NCBI RefSeq assembly: GCF_014635325.1
Contig: NZ_BMCT01000001.1
Coordinates: forward strand, 186,001-250,000
DNA length: 64,000 nucleotides
Source of the DNA: Azorhizobium oxalatiphilum
GTDB taxonomy: Bacteria; Pseudomonadota; Alphaproteobacteria; Rhizobiales; Xanthobacteraceae
Direction of reading: 5' to 3'
The notes beneath the pieces were generated by a model. The model was given only the letters and a program-made list of their open reading frames with translations. It did no database searches and was not told where the DNA came from. Position numbers and translations under genes: made by a program. Positions 7,680 to 15,685 of the stretch are shown here, piece after piece (position 1 is the first letter of the stretch; the number at the start of each line of letters is the position of its first letter).

Positions 7680-9005
7680 TCAGGAAGCGGTGGCGATGGC
7701 GTGGAAGAAGGCGCCCGTCACCTGCCCCCGGCGACTGCCGGAGGGGCCGATGGCGGTGCCCTGCGCATCCTTCAGCTCGGCCAGCGGCGCATCGTCGCCC
7801 CGGCCCAGCACGGTGGCATAATGGAACTCATGCCCCCGCACCGCCCCGCCCGCCGGGCCGATGGGCGCATCCGCCAGCAGCCGCGCCTCGCGATAGCCGA
7901 GGTTCATCTTGCGCTTGGCAAAACTGGTCTCCAGACCCAGCTGGCCGGTCATGGCGTGGCGGGTGCCGTCCGCATCCACGATGCCCTGTCCGAGCACCAT
8001 GTAGCCGCCGCACTCTCCGTGCACCGGGCGTGTCTGCGCGAACGCCGTCAGCCCCGCCTTGAAGCGGGTGGCGGCGGCAAGCTTGCCGCCGTGCAGCTCC
8101 GGATAGCCGCCGGGCAGCCAGCAGACATCGGCGGACGGATCGGGCGCCTCGTCCGCCAGCGGCGAGAAGGGCAATATTTCCGCCCCCGCCCGCCGCCAGT
8201 GCGCGAGCACATGGGCATAGACGAAGGAAAAGGCGGCATCCCGTGCCAGCGCGATCCGCTGCCCCGGCGGCGGCAGAGCTGCGCCCGCCTCCTCGCTGTC
8301 GAGCCGCACGGGGCTGGCAAGCGCGAGGATGGCATCGAGATCGAGATGGGCCTCCGCCATGGCGGCCAGCGCATCGAGGCGGGCCGGCAGATCGGGATGC
8401 TCGCCCGCCTGCACGAGGCCCAGATGCCGCTCGGGCAGCACCAGCGAGGTATCGCGCGGGATCGCCCCCACCACCGGAAGCCCGAGCGGGGCCATGGCCT
8501 CGCGCACGAGGCGGATGTGCCGCTCGCTGCCCACCCGGTTGAGGATCACCCCGCCGATGCGCACCCTGGGGTCGTGGGTGGCAAATCCCCGCGCCACCGC
8601 CGCCGCCGTCTGCGACTGGCCGGACACATCCAGCACCAGCAGCACGGGCAGCGAGAGCCGGGCGGCGATGTCCGCCCCCGCCCCGGTGCGGCCGGGGGCG
8701 ACGGGCACGCCGTCGAACAGGCCCATGGCGCCTTCCACCACGAGCAGGTCGCCATCCTCCCCCGCCAGCGCCACCAGATGGCCCACGAGGTCGGGCGGCA
8801 TGGCCCAGCTGTCGAGATTGAGCCCCGGCCGGCCGGTGGCGGCGGCATGGAAGGCGGGGTCGATATAATCGGGGCCGGATTTGGCCGCGCGCACCTTGAT
8901 GCCGCGCCGGGCCAGCGCCGCCAGCAGGCCGAGCGTGACCGTGGTCTTGCCCGAGCCCGAGCGCGGCGCGCCGATGACGAGGCCGTTGAGACTGTTGGCG
9001 CTCAT
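7680..9005 (-). CDS. cobB: Hydrogenobyrinate (cobyrinate) a,c-diamide synthase
   Basis: A 441-residue ATP- and glutamine-dependent amidase that converts the a- and c-carboxylates of hydrogenobyrinate to amides before cobalt insertion. The N-terminal dethiobiotin-synthetase-like domain carries the P-loop APRSGSGKTTVTLG (residues 13-26) and AAKSGPDYIDPAF. The C-terminal glutamine amidotransferase-like domain has the nucleophile Cys in HGECGGYMVLGQG. It is complete and of usual length. It is transcribed alone leftward, divergent from cbiD across 320 bp of repeat-rich DNA, so it is outside the main riboswitch operon. Confidence 0.95.
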   Translation of the reverse strand: MSANSLNGLVIGAPRSGSGKTTVTLGLLAALARRGIKVRAAKSGPDYIDPAFHAAATGRPGLNLDSWAMPPDLVGHLVALAGEDGDLLVVEGAMGLFDGVPVAPGRTGAGADIAARLSLPVLLVLDVSGQSQTAAAVARGFATHDPRVRIGGVILNRVGSERHIRLVREAMAPLGLPVVGAIPRDTSLVLPERHLGLVQAGEHPDLPARLDALAAMAEAHLDLDAILALASPVRLDSEEAGAALPPPGQRIALARDAAFSFVYAHVLAHWRRAGAEILPFSPLADEAPDPSADVCWLPGGYPELHGGKLAAATRFKAGLTAFAQTRPVHGECGGYMVLGQGIVDADGTRHAMTGQLGLETSFAKRKMNLGYREARLLADAPIGPAGGAVRGHEFHYATVLGRGDDAPLAELKDAQGTAIGPSGSRRGQVTGAFFHAIATAS

Positions 9006-9053
9006 GCGCGGCCCCCGTGACGGATGGCGAGTGGTGATGTTGAGCGCAACCTG

Positions 9054-9222
9054 CCCCCTCCCCCCTTGCGGGGGAGGGATGGGGAGGGGGGTAATGCCCT
9101 CTCCGCTGAAGCTGGATTCGGGAAACCGGCGGGCACGACAGACGCAGCCGCGTTACCCCCCTCCCAACCCTCCCCCGCAAGGGGGGAGGGCTCTAAAGGT
9201 GTCTCCCCCGCAAGGGGGGAGG
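9054..9222. repeat. MITE-like element with long GC-rich inverted arms (copy 1)
   Basis: Two roughly 40-bp inverted arms (about 9054-9095 and 9152-9191), each containing the palindrome ccccttgcggggga or its complement, enclose a core of about 56 bases. A third palindrome follows at 9203-9222. The core edges tgccctctccgc and cagacgcagccgcgtta are repeated in the element at 49231-49369. This is a dispersed, non-coding, possibly mobile element lying in the cobB-cbiD intergenic region. Confidence 0.75.
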
Positions 9223-9266
9223 GCCTCGGAGGTTGCGCCCCTGCAAAGGCGCGCAGCACATGAAAA

Positions 9267-9293
9267 TCACGGCATGCCGCCCCTCTGCCGTGA
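9267..9293 (+). promoter_or_regulatory. Hairpin in the cbiD leader
   Basis: TCACGGCA (9267-9274) pairs perfectly with TGCCGTGA (9286-9293), ending 32 bases before the cbiD start. It may be a leader hairpin or operator dyad. It is not a recognisable cobalamin riboswitch: no B12 box is present. Confidence 0.35.
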
Positions 9294-9325
9294 CTGGTGT
9301 GCTCTTGCAGCCTATGTAGGGGCCC

Positions 9326-10468
9326 ATGAATGCCGGCGGGACACAGGACGGGCCTTTCGCGGAGCAGCCGGACGGCGCGCCGAATCCGGACCTGCGCCGG
9401 GGCTGGACCACCGGCACCTGCGCCGCCGGCGCCGCCAAGGCCGCCTTCGCGGCGCTGGTGACGGGTGCGTTCCCCGATCCCGTCGAGGTGCAGTTGCCCG
9501 GCGGCCAGCGCCCCGCCTTCGCGCTCGCCACCAGCACGCGCGGCGACGGTCAGGCCGAGGCCGGCATCGTGAAGGATGCGGGCGATGATCCCGATGTCAC
9601 CCATGGCGCCCTCGTTCTGGCCCGCGTGCGGCTGGGGCAGCCGGGAGCGGGCGTGACCTTCGCGGCGGGCGAGGGCGTGGGGCTCGTGACCCGCCCCGGC
9701 CTGCCCATTCCGCCCGGCGAGCCGGCCATCAATCCCGTGCCGCGCAAGATGATCGCGCAGGGCATCGCGGAGGTGGCGGCGGCAGCCGGCGTTGCCCCGG
9801 ATGCGGAGGTGGAGATCGCCATCCGCGACGGCGCGATGCTGGCGAAGAAGACGCTCAATCCGCGCCTCGGCATTGTCGGCGGCCTGTCGGTGCTGGGCAC
9901 CACGGGCGTGGTGATCCCCTTCTCCTGCTCGGCCTGGATCCACTCCATCCATCGCGGCATCGATGTGGCCCGCGCCATGGGCCTGACCCATGTGGCCGGC
10001 GCCACCGGCTCGGCCTCCGAGGCGGCGGTGCAGGCGCTGCATGGGCTCGACGAGACCGCTCTCATCGACATGGGCGATTTCGTCGGCGGCATGCTGAAAT
10101 ATCTGCGCGCCCATCCCGTGCCGCGCGTCACGGTGGCCGGCGGCGTTGCCAAGATGACCAAGCTGGCGCAGGGGCTGCTCGACCTGCATTCCAAGCGCGG
10201 CGCGCCCGATCTCACCGCGCTCGCCCATCTGGCGCTGGAGGCTGGCGCCGATCACGATCTGGCGGATCGCATCGGCTCGGCCAACACGGTGGCCCACGCA
10301 TTCGAGGAGGCGCTTGCCGCCGGCATTCCGCTCGGCGACGTGGTGGCCGCGCGCGCATGGGCGGCGGCGGCACCGGTTCTGGCGGGCACCGGCATGGAGC
10401 TGGAGATCGTGGTCTTCGACCGCGAGGGCACGCTCATCGCCCGCACGCCGTTCAGGGCGGTGGGCTGA
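9326..10468 (+). CDS. cbiD: Cobalt-precorrin-5B (C1)-methyltransferase CbiD-type
   Basis: A 380-residue CbiD, the SAM-dependent C1 methyltransferase known from the anaerobic cobalamin route. The signature LRRGWTTGTCAAGAAKAA (23-40) and the central PRKMIAQGIAEVA, GTTGVVIPFSCSAW and VAGGVAKMTKLAQG regions are all present. It occurs here with aerobic-type enzymes (CobG, CobN, CobI-M), where CobF would be expected to methylate C1. CbiD therefore probably substitutes for CobF, with CobE (the CbiG C-terminal homologue) nearby. It is transcribed rightward from its own leader and meets cobM tail to tail, with stop codons 2 bp apart. Confidence 0.93.
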   Translation: MNAGGTQDGPFAEQPDGAPNPDLRRGWTTGTCAAGAAKAAFAALVTGAFPDPVEVQLPGGQRPAFALATSTRGDGQAEAGIVKDAGDDPDVTHGALVLARVRLGQPGAGVTFAAGEGVGLVTRPGLPIPPGEPAINPVPRKMIAQGIAEVAAAAGVAPDAEVEIAIRDGAMLAKKTLNPRLGIVGGLSVLGTTGVVIPFSCSAWIHSIHRGIDVARAMGLTHVAGATGSASEAAVQALHGLDETALIDMGDFVGGMLKYLRAHPVPRVTVAGGVAKMTKLAQGLLDLHSKRGAPDLTALAHLALEAGADHDLADRIGSANTVAHAFEEALAAGIPLGDVVAARAWAAAAPVLAGTGMELEIVVFDREGTLIARTPFRAVG

Positions 10469-10470
10469 CC

Positions 10471-11232
10471 TCATTCCGCCATCCCCCGGAAGCGGCGGAC
10501 ATAGTCCACATTGTAGAGCGCGCTCTCGCGGAAATCGGCCGCCCCCAGCGCCGGCCCCACGAGGATCAGCGCCGTGCGCGCCACAGGATCCGCCGCCACC
10601 TGCGCGGCGATGCTCTCAAGCGTCCCGCGAAAAATGCGCTCGTCCGGCCAGCTCGCTTTGACCACCACCGCCACCGGGCAGTCGGCGCCATAGAAGGGCG
10701 TAAGCTCGGCCACCACCTGATCCAGCACATGGATGGCGAGATGGATCGCCAGCGTCGCTCCGGTGGCGGCGAAGGCGGCGAGCTTCTCGTCGTCCGGCAT
10801 GGCCGAGGCGCGGCCCGACACGCGGGTCAGCACCACGCTCTGCGCCACCTCCGGCACGGTGAGTTCCGCCCGCAAGGCGGACGCCGCCGCCGCAAACGCC
10901 GGCACGCCGGGGGTGAGGGTGAAGGGAATGCCCCGCCGCTCCAGCCGCCGCATCTGCTCGGCCACCGCGCTATAGACGGAGAGATCGCCCGAATGCAGCC
11001 GCGCCACGTCCTGTCCGGCCGCGTGGGCGGAAACATATTCCGCCTCGATCCGGTCGAGATCGAGCGGGGCGGTGTCCACGATGCGCGCGCCGGGCGGGCA
11101 ATAGGCCAGCAGCTCCGGCGAGACGATGGAGCCGGCGTAGAGGCACACCGGGCAGCGGGCGATGAGATCGCGCCCGCGCACCGTGATGAGATCGGCCGCG
11201 CCGGGGCCGGCGCCGATGAAATGAACGGTCAT
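10471..11232 (-). CDS. cobM: Precorrin-4 C11-methyltransferase
   Basis: A 253-residue class III SAM methyltransferase that adds the C11 methyl group to precorrin-4. Family marks are [20 protein letters not shown] (1-20), [29 protein letters not shown] and [11 protein letters not shown]. The start at 11232 aligns with the family N-terminus. It follows cobE in the leftward cobL-cobE-cobM group with a 10-bp gap. Length is normal. Confidence 0.96.
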   Translation of the reverse strand: MTVHFIGAGPGAADLITVRGRDLIARCPVCLYAGSIVSPELLAYCPPGARIVDTAPLDLDRIEAEYVSAHAAGQDVARLHSGDLSVYSAVAEQMRRLERRGIPFTLTPGVPAFAAAASALRAELTVPEVAQSVVLTRVSGRASAMPDDEKLAAFAATGATLAIHLAIHVLDQVVAELTPFYGADCPVAVVVKASWPDERIFRGTLESIAAQVAADPVARTALILVGPALGAADFRESALYNVDYVRRFRGMAE

Positions 11233-11242
11233 GCCGACAGGG

Positions 11243-11629
11243 TTAGTCCGCCGGGCCGCTCTTTGCCAGTGCACAGGTGACATTGCCGAGCGCGAGGCGC
11301 GGCCCCAGCAGATGGGCGTCGAGCCCGCAGGCGGCCAGTGCGGCGGTTTCGGCGGCGGAGGGGATGCGCAGCAGCGCCACCACCCGTTCCGAATGGGTCT
11401 GCGCCCGCTCCGCCATGGCCTCCAGCTGGCCCTGCGGCACGAGGACGAGCGGCAGGCCGAGGGTCGCTGCGGCCTCCGCAATGCCGGCCTCGCCGCCCTT
11501 CACGGCGGGGGTGGCGATCACCTTCAGCGCCGCGCGGGTGAGGGCCACGCGCTCCAGCGCGGCGTCGATGGCCGCCAGCACGTCGTCGGCGGACACCCCC
11601 CGCTTGCTGCCCACGCCGGCCACGATCAT
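11243..11629 (-). CDS. cobE: CobE / CbiG C-terminal domain protein
   Basis: A 128-residue protein beginning [22 protein letters not shown], the typical start of CobE and of the CbiG C-terminal domain. CobE is needed for cobalamin synthesis in the aerobic pathway, but its reaction is not settled; CbiG opens the delta-lactone of cobalt-precorrin-5A. The start at 11629 overlaps the cobL stop by ATGA, so the two are probably translationally coupled. Pairing with CbiD rather than CobF suggests it helps in deacylation and C1 methylation (inference). Confidence 0.9.
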   Translation of the reverse strand: MIVAGVGSKRGVSADDVLAAIDAALERVALTRAALKVIATPAVKGGEAGIAEAAATLGLPLVLVPQGQLEAMAERAQTHSERVVALLRIPSAAETAALAACGLDAHLLGPRLALGNVTCALAKSGPAD

Positions 11630-12861
11630 GCCTCTTCCCCCTTCACGAACGCCCATTGGGTCACGGGCATGGCCGGCCGCCAGCCGGCCATGTTGCCCAC
11701 CGGCACCGCGCGCGAGACGGCAAGCCGCGTCAGGCTGCCGCCGAGCCGGGTATAATGGTCGATGAGAAGCGCCTCGGTTTCCAGCGTCACCGCATTGGCC
11801 ACCAGCCGGCCGCCGGGCTTGAGCGCTTTCAGCGCGCCGGCCAGCACGCCGGGCTCCGAGCCGCCGCCACCGATGAAGATCACATCCGGGCGCGGCAGGC
11901 CGGCATAGGCCGCCGGCGCGGCCCCGGCGACGAGCTTCAGATGGGGCACGCCGAGCGCCCCCGCATTGCGGGCCACGCGCGCGGCCCGCTCCGGATCATG
12001 CTCAATGGCGATGGCCGAGAGCGAGGCATGGGTGAGCAGCCACTCGATGCCGATGGAGCCGGCGCCCGCGCCCACGTCCCACAGCAGCTCGCCCGCGCGC
12101 GGGGCGAGGGCGGAAAGGGTGACGGCGCGGATCTCGCGCTTGGTGAGCTGGCCGTCATTTTCGAACAGCTCGTCCGGCAGGCCGCTGGTGAGCGGCAGAA
12201 CAGGGGCGTCCGCCTTGGCCACCACCTCCAGCGCCAGAACGTTCAGCGGGTTGATGTCCGCAAGGGCGAAGGTGTCCGCGATGGCGCGCCGCAAGGCCTC
12301 GCGCGGGCCGCCCAGCGCCTCCAGCACGGTGAGCTTCGTCGCGCCAAAACCGAGCGCCGTGACCAGCGCCGCCACCTGCCGGGGGCCGTCACCATCGGAG
12401 GTGAGGGCGAGGATGCGCGCGCCGGGCTGAAGCGCCGGGCGGATGCGGCCGATCTCCTTGCCGTGCAGCGACACGCAGGCGATGTCGGGCAGCGCCCAGC
12501 CGAGCCGGGCGGCCGCGAGGCTGAAGGCGGACGGCGCGGGGATGACGCGCATCTCGGCGGCCGGGATGGAGCGAGCGAGCGTGGTGCCCACCCCATGCAG
12601 GAAGGGATCGCCGGACGCCAGCACGCAGACCTTCCGGCCGCGTGCGGCGATCACCTGCGCGATGCCTTCGGAGAACGGGCTCGGCCACGGGCGGGCTTCC
12701 CCGCGCACCAGATCACCGGCCAGCGCCAGATGCCGGGCACCGCCGAACACGATCTCGGCTTCCGTGATGCGCGCACGGGCGGCGGGGGAGAGGCCGTCCG
12801 CCCCATCCTCGCCGATGCCGACGATGGACAGCCACGGCGCGGGTGCGGCAGTGTCGGTCAT
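11626..12861 (-). CDS. cobL: Precorrin-6Y C5,15-methyltransferase (decarboxylating)
   Basis: A 411-residue bifunctional enzyme. The N-terminal half is a class III methyltransferase (LSIVGIGEDGADGLSPAARA, ASGDPFLHGVG, IPAPSAFSLAAARLGW), the CbiE-type C5 methyltransferase. The C-terminal half is CbiT-like, with a SAM-binding LLWDVGAGAGSIGIEWL and FIGGGGSE, for C15 methylation and C12 decarboxylation. Both halves are fused, as in aerobic CobL. The start is given at ATG 12861; a second ATG directly before it (12864) would add one Met. The alternative cobK start at 12863 overlaps this start region on the other strand. Confidence 0.95.
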   Translation of the reverse strand: MTDTAAPAPWLSIVGIGEDGADGLSPAARARITEAEIVFGGARHLALAGDLVRGEARPWPSPFSEGIAQVIAARGRKVCVLASGDPFLHGVGTTLARSIPAAEMRVIPAPSAFSLAAARLGWALPDIACVSLHGKEIGRIRPALQPGARILALTSDGDGPRQVAALVTALGFGATKLTVLEALGGPREALRRAIADTFALADINPLNVLALEVVAKADAPVLPLTSGLPDELFENDGQLTKREIRAVTLSALAPRAGELLWDVGAGAGSIGIEWLLTHASLSAIAIEHDPERAARVARNAGALGVPHLKLVAGAAPAAYAGLPRPDVIFIGGGGSEPGVLAGALKALKPGGRLVANAVTLETEALLIDHYTRLGGSLTRLAVSRAVPVGNMAGWRPAMPVTQWAFVKGEEA

Positions 12862-12913
12862 CATGCCCGATGCCGTGCCTTCCAATCCCGCTTCGCCTGC
12901 CGTTCCCGCGTCC

Positions 12914-13663
12914 ATGCCGCGCCGCATCCTCATCCTCGGGGGCACGGCGGACGCTCGCCGTCTGGCGGGCCGACTCACCGCGCGGGCTGATCTCGATCTC
13001 ATTCTGTCCCTTGCGGGCCGCACCGAAAACCCCGTGACGCAGCCCGTCCCCGTCCGCGTGGGCGGCTTCGGCGGCATTGCGGGGCTCGTCACCACCCTGA
13101 AAACCGAGGGGATTTCGGCGGTCATCGACGCCACCCACCCCTACGCGGCGCAGATGTCCCGCCATGCGGCGGCGGCCTGCGCGGAGGCGGGACTTCCATT
13201 GCTGGCGCTGCGTCGCGCGCCCTGGGTGAAGATCGCTGGGGACAAGTGGCGGGAGGTGCCCGACGTGCCCGCCGCCGTCGCCGCGCTGGGGGAGACGCCG
13301 CGCCGGGTGTTCCTGGCGCTCGGCCGCAACGAGGTGCGCGCCTTCGCGGCGGCGCCGCAGCACGCCTATCTGGTGCGCAGCGTCGATCCCGTCGTGCCGC
13401 CCCTTGCCGTGCCCGATGCGGCCTATGTGGTGGCGCGCGGCCCTTTCACCGCCGAGGGCGACCGGGCGCTGCTCGAGGAGCACCGCATCGAGGTGCTGGT
13501 GGCGAAGAATTCCGGCGGCCCGGCCACTTACGGCAAGATGGAGGCCGCCCGCGCGCTGGGGCTTGAGGTGCTCCTGCTCGCCCGGCCCGAAGTGCCGGAC
13601 GTGGAGGCCGTGGAGACGGCGGACGCGGCGGTGGCGTGGGTGGAGCGGCTGTTTCCGGGGTGA
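12914..13663 (+). CDS. cobK: Precorrin-6A reductase
   Basis: A 249-residue NADPH-dependent reductase of the macrocycle in precorrin-6A. Family features are RRILILGGTADARRLA near the N-terminus, VIDATHPYAAQMSRHAAAAC, and VLVAKNSGGPATYGKMEAARAL near the end. ATG 12914 matches the family start; ATG 12863 would add 17 residues and overlap the divergent cobL start. Neither has a clear ribosome binding site. The gene is oriented opposite to cobL and stands alone, bounded downstream by a repeat-rich gap. Confidence 0.94.
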   Translation: MPRRILILGGTADARRLAGRLTARADLDLILSLAGRTENPVTQPVPVRVGGFGGIAGLVTTLKTEGISAVIDATHPYAAQMSRHAAAACAEAGLPLLALRRAPWVKIAGDKWREVPDVPAAVAALGETPRRVFLALGRNEVRAFAAAPQHAYLVRSVDPVVPPLAVPDAAYVVARGPFTAEGDRALLEEHRIEVLVAKNSGGPATYGKMEAARALGLEVLLLARPEVPDVEAVETADAAVAWVERLFPG

Positions 13664-13725
13664 GGGGAGGAGATGGGGAGCGATAGGCGCTTCATCGCGA
13701 TGTCGCGGCCTCACTCCCATCACCA

Positions 13726-14102
13726 CGTCATCACCGGGCTTGTCCCGGTGATCCACGCCCCGCGGCCAGGAGCAGCAGTTGGCGCATGAAGCCGACTCTC
13801 TCCACTCGTCATGGCCGGACTTGATCCCGAAGTCGGATGTTTCCGACTTCGGCTCCAGAGTGCGGAAGTCGGCAAAAGCCGACTTCCGGCCATCCACGTC
13901 CCTCCGCTTGGCAGGCGTTGCATGGTTTCTCGAACTACAATGGCGTGCTTGGTTCTCGCACCGTCCACCGTCGGCCCGACGTGGATCCCCGGATCAAGTC
14001 CGGGGATGACGGTTCTTTTGCTGCATTGAGGCCATGTGCAAACGTCCGACCGACCGTCCGCCGGCTGTCCCGGCATGCGCATCGGGACAAGTCCGGGGAT
14101 GA
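13726..14102. repeat. Cluster of REP-like palindromes
   Basis: The 485-bp gap between cobK and map holds no gene but several REP-like elements. One is at 13726-13757 (cgtcat..ccgggcttgtcccgg..atccacg). A second starts at 13808 with its two halves separated. A third, inverted, is at 13981-14010, and a partial one is near 14086-14102. The second is split by about 55 bases made of two hairpins, CCGAAGTCGGA/TCCGACTTCGG and GGAAGTCGGC/GCCGACTTCC. The same family recurs at 25765-25909 and 39008-39117. Confidence 0.8.
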
Positions 14103-14148
14103 CAGTTCTCTTGCTACATCAATGTCTTACGAAAGGCCGAACCGCCCC

Positions 14149-14904
14149 TCACTGCCCCGGCATGGTCAGCACCAGCGGCCCGTTCCGTGTCGCCACCACC
14201 GTGTGCTCATACTGCACGGTGAGGGCACGCGGCTCGCTGTAGAGCGTCCAGCGGTCGTCGCCTTCGGTCTCGGCATAGTCGGCGCCCAGCGACAGGAAGG
14301 GCTCCACCGTGAACACCAGACCCTCGGTCATGATCCGCCGCTCGGACTTGTCCGCCCAGGTGGCGATCTCGGTGGGTTCCTCGTGCAGCGACAGGCCCAC
14401 CCCGTGGCTGGCGAGATTGCGCACCAGCGTGTAGCCGTTCTTCTTCGCGAACGCCCCCACCGCCTGCCCGATGCCCGCCAGCGGCTTGCCGGCGCCCACC
14501 TGGCGCAGGCCGGTCCACATGGCCCGGCGCCCGTCGCGGCACAGGCGCTCCACGGCGCGCGTCACCGGCGGCACGGCATAGGAGGCCCCGGTATCGGAGA
14601 AATAGCCGCCCTTGTGCGCGGAGACGTCGATATTGACGAGATCGCCCGCCCGGATGATGCGGTCGCCGGGAATGCCGTGGGCGACTTCCTCATTGACGCT
14701 GATGCAGGTGGCGCCGGGAAAATCGTAGACGCTCTCCGGTGCCGATTGCGCGCCGGCCGCCTCCAGCACCTTGCGGCCGATGTCGTCCAGTTCGCGGGTG
14801 GTGATGCCGGGCTCCAGCGCCTTGCCCATCACCTCCAGCGCGGTGGCGCAGATGCGGCCGATGTCCTGCATCGCCTTCAGCTCGTCGTCGTTCGAGAGCG
14901 TCAT
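14149..14904 (-). CDS. map: Type I methionine aminopeptidase
   Basis: A 251-residue metalloprotease that removes initiator Met from nascent proteins. The pita-bread metal ligands are visible: Asp in VNIDVSAHKGG, Asp in YFSDTGAS, His in SHGVGLSLHE, Glu in FTVEPFL and Glu in YEHTVV. ATG 14904 lies 28 bp after the cobJ stop on the same strand, so it may be the last gene of the riboswitch-controlled cob transcript. That location is unusual; the fused or coupled partners usual for map (rpsB/tsf, secY) are absent. It may be a second copy. Confidence 0.93.
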   Translation of the reverse strand: MTLSNDDELKAMQDIGRICATALEVMGKALEPGITTRELDDIGRKVLEAAGAQSAPESVYDFPGATCISVNEEVAHGIPGDRIIRAGDLVNIDVSAHKGGYFSDTGASYAVPPVTRAVERLCRDGRRAMWTGLRQVGAGKPLAGIGQAVGAFAKKNGYTLVRNLASHGVGLSLHEEPTEIATWADKSERRIMTEGLVFTVEPFLSLGADYAETEGDDRWTLYSEPRALTVQYEHTVVATRNGPLVLTMPGQ

Positions 14905-14932
14905 GGGATGTCCTTTCGTAAAAGCAGGCGCC

Positions 14933-15685
14933 TCACCGCGCCGAGCGCGGCGAATAGACCAGAGGCTCCAGCCCCGGCCGCGCGATGGTGCGGGTCTCGG
15001 CCGAGCCGATGATCACGCAGGTGGCCATGTCGGCGATGCCGGCATCCGCCTCGCCGAGCGTGGCGAAGGTGATGCGCTCGTCCGCCCGCCCGGCGGCACG
15101 GCCGAAGATGACCGGGACCGAGACCGGCAGCACCGTGCGCAGCAGCTCGAAGGCCGCCCCCAGCTGCCACGGCCGGGCCTTGGAGATGGGATTGTAGAGG
15201 GCGATGACGAAACCCGCTTCCGCCGCCGCCTTGAGGCGCTTTTCCAGCAGCGGCCAGGGCTTCAGATTGTCGGAGAGCGAGATCGCGCAGAAGTCGTGGC
15301 CGAGCGGCGCCCCCACGCGGGCGGCCACCGCCAGCATGGCGGTGACGCCGGGCACCACGGAGAAATCCACGGCGCGGAAGTTTTCCGGCCCCTTTTCCAT
15401 GGCCTCGCAGACGGCGGCGGCCATGGCGAACACGCCCGCATCCCCGCCCGAAACCACTGCCACCCTGGCCCCGGCAACGGCGCGCTGAAGGGCGAGGGTC
15501 GCGCGGTCCAATTCCTCGCGATTGTCGGAGGCATGGCGGATCTGGCCGTCCCGTTCCGGCGCGCGGGCGAGATAGGGGCCGTAGCCGAACAGCTCGTCGG
15601 CGGCTTCCACGGCGGCCAGCGCCTGCGGCGTCATCTGCGCCTCGGCGCCGGGGCCGAGGCCGACAACGACAAGAGAGCCGCTCAC
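14933..15685 (-). CDS. cobJ: Precorrin-3B C17-methyltransferase
   Basis: A 250-residue class III methyltransferase that methylates C17 and drives ring contraction of precorrin-3B. Diagnostic segments are LVVVGLGPGAEAQMTPQA (residues 5-22), VAVVSGGDAGVFAMA, FSVVPGVTAMLA and FVIALYNPISKARPWQL. The start codon is GTG and overlaps the cobI stop by 4 bases (GTGA), indicating translational coupling. It is the last biosynthetic gene of the main leftward operon before map. Confidence 0.96.
   Translation of the reverse strand: MSGSLVVVGLGPGAEAQMTPQALAAVEAADELFGYGPYLARAPERDGQIRHASDNREELDRATLALQRAVAGARVAVVSGGDAGVFAMAAAVCEAMEKGPENFRAVDFSVVPGVTAMLAVAARVGAPLGHDFCAISLSDNLKPWPLLEKRLKAAAEAGFVIALYNPISKARPWQLGAAFELLRTVLPVSVPVIFGRAAGRADERITFATLGEADAGIADMATCVIIGSAETRTIARPGLEPLVYSPRSAR

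Noticed and set aside
9223-9325. Second cobalamin riboswitch before cbiD
   Set aside because: Only a simple hairpin is present; no B12 box or conserved core could be found.
9002-10474. 490-codon minus-strand ORF over cbiD
   Set aside because: Antisense shadow; cbiD has all family motifs on the plus strand.
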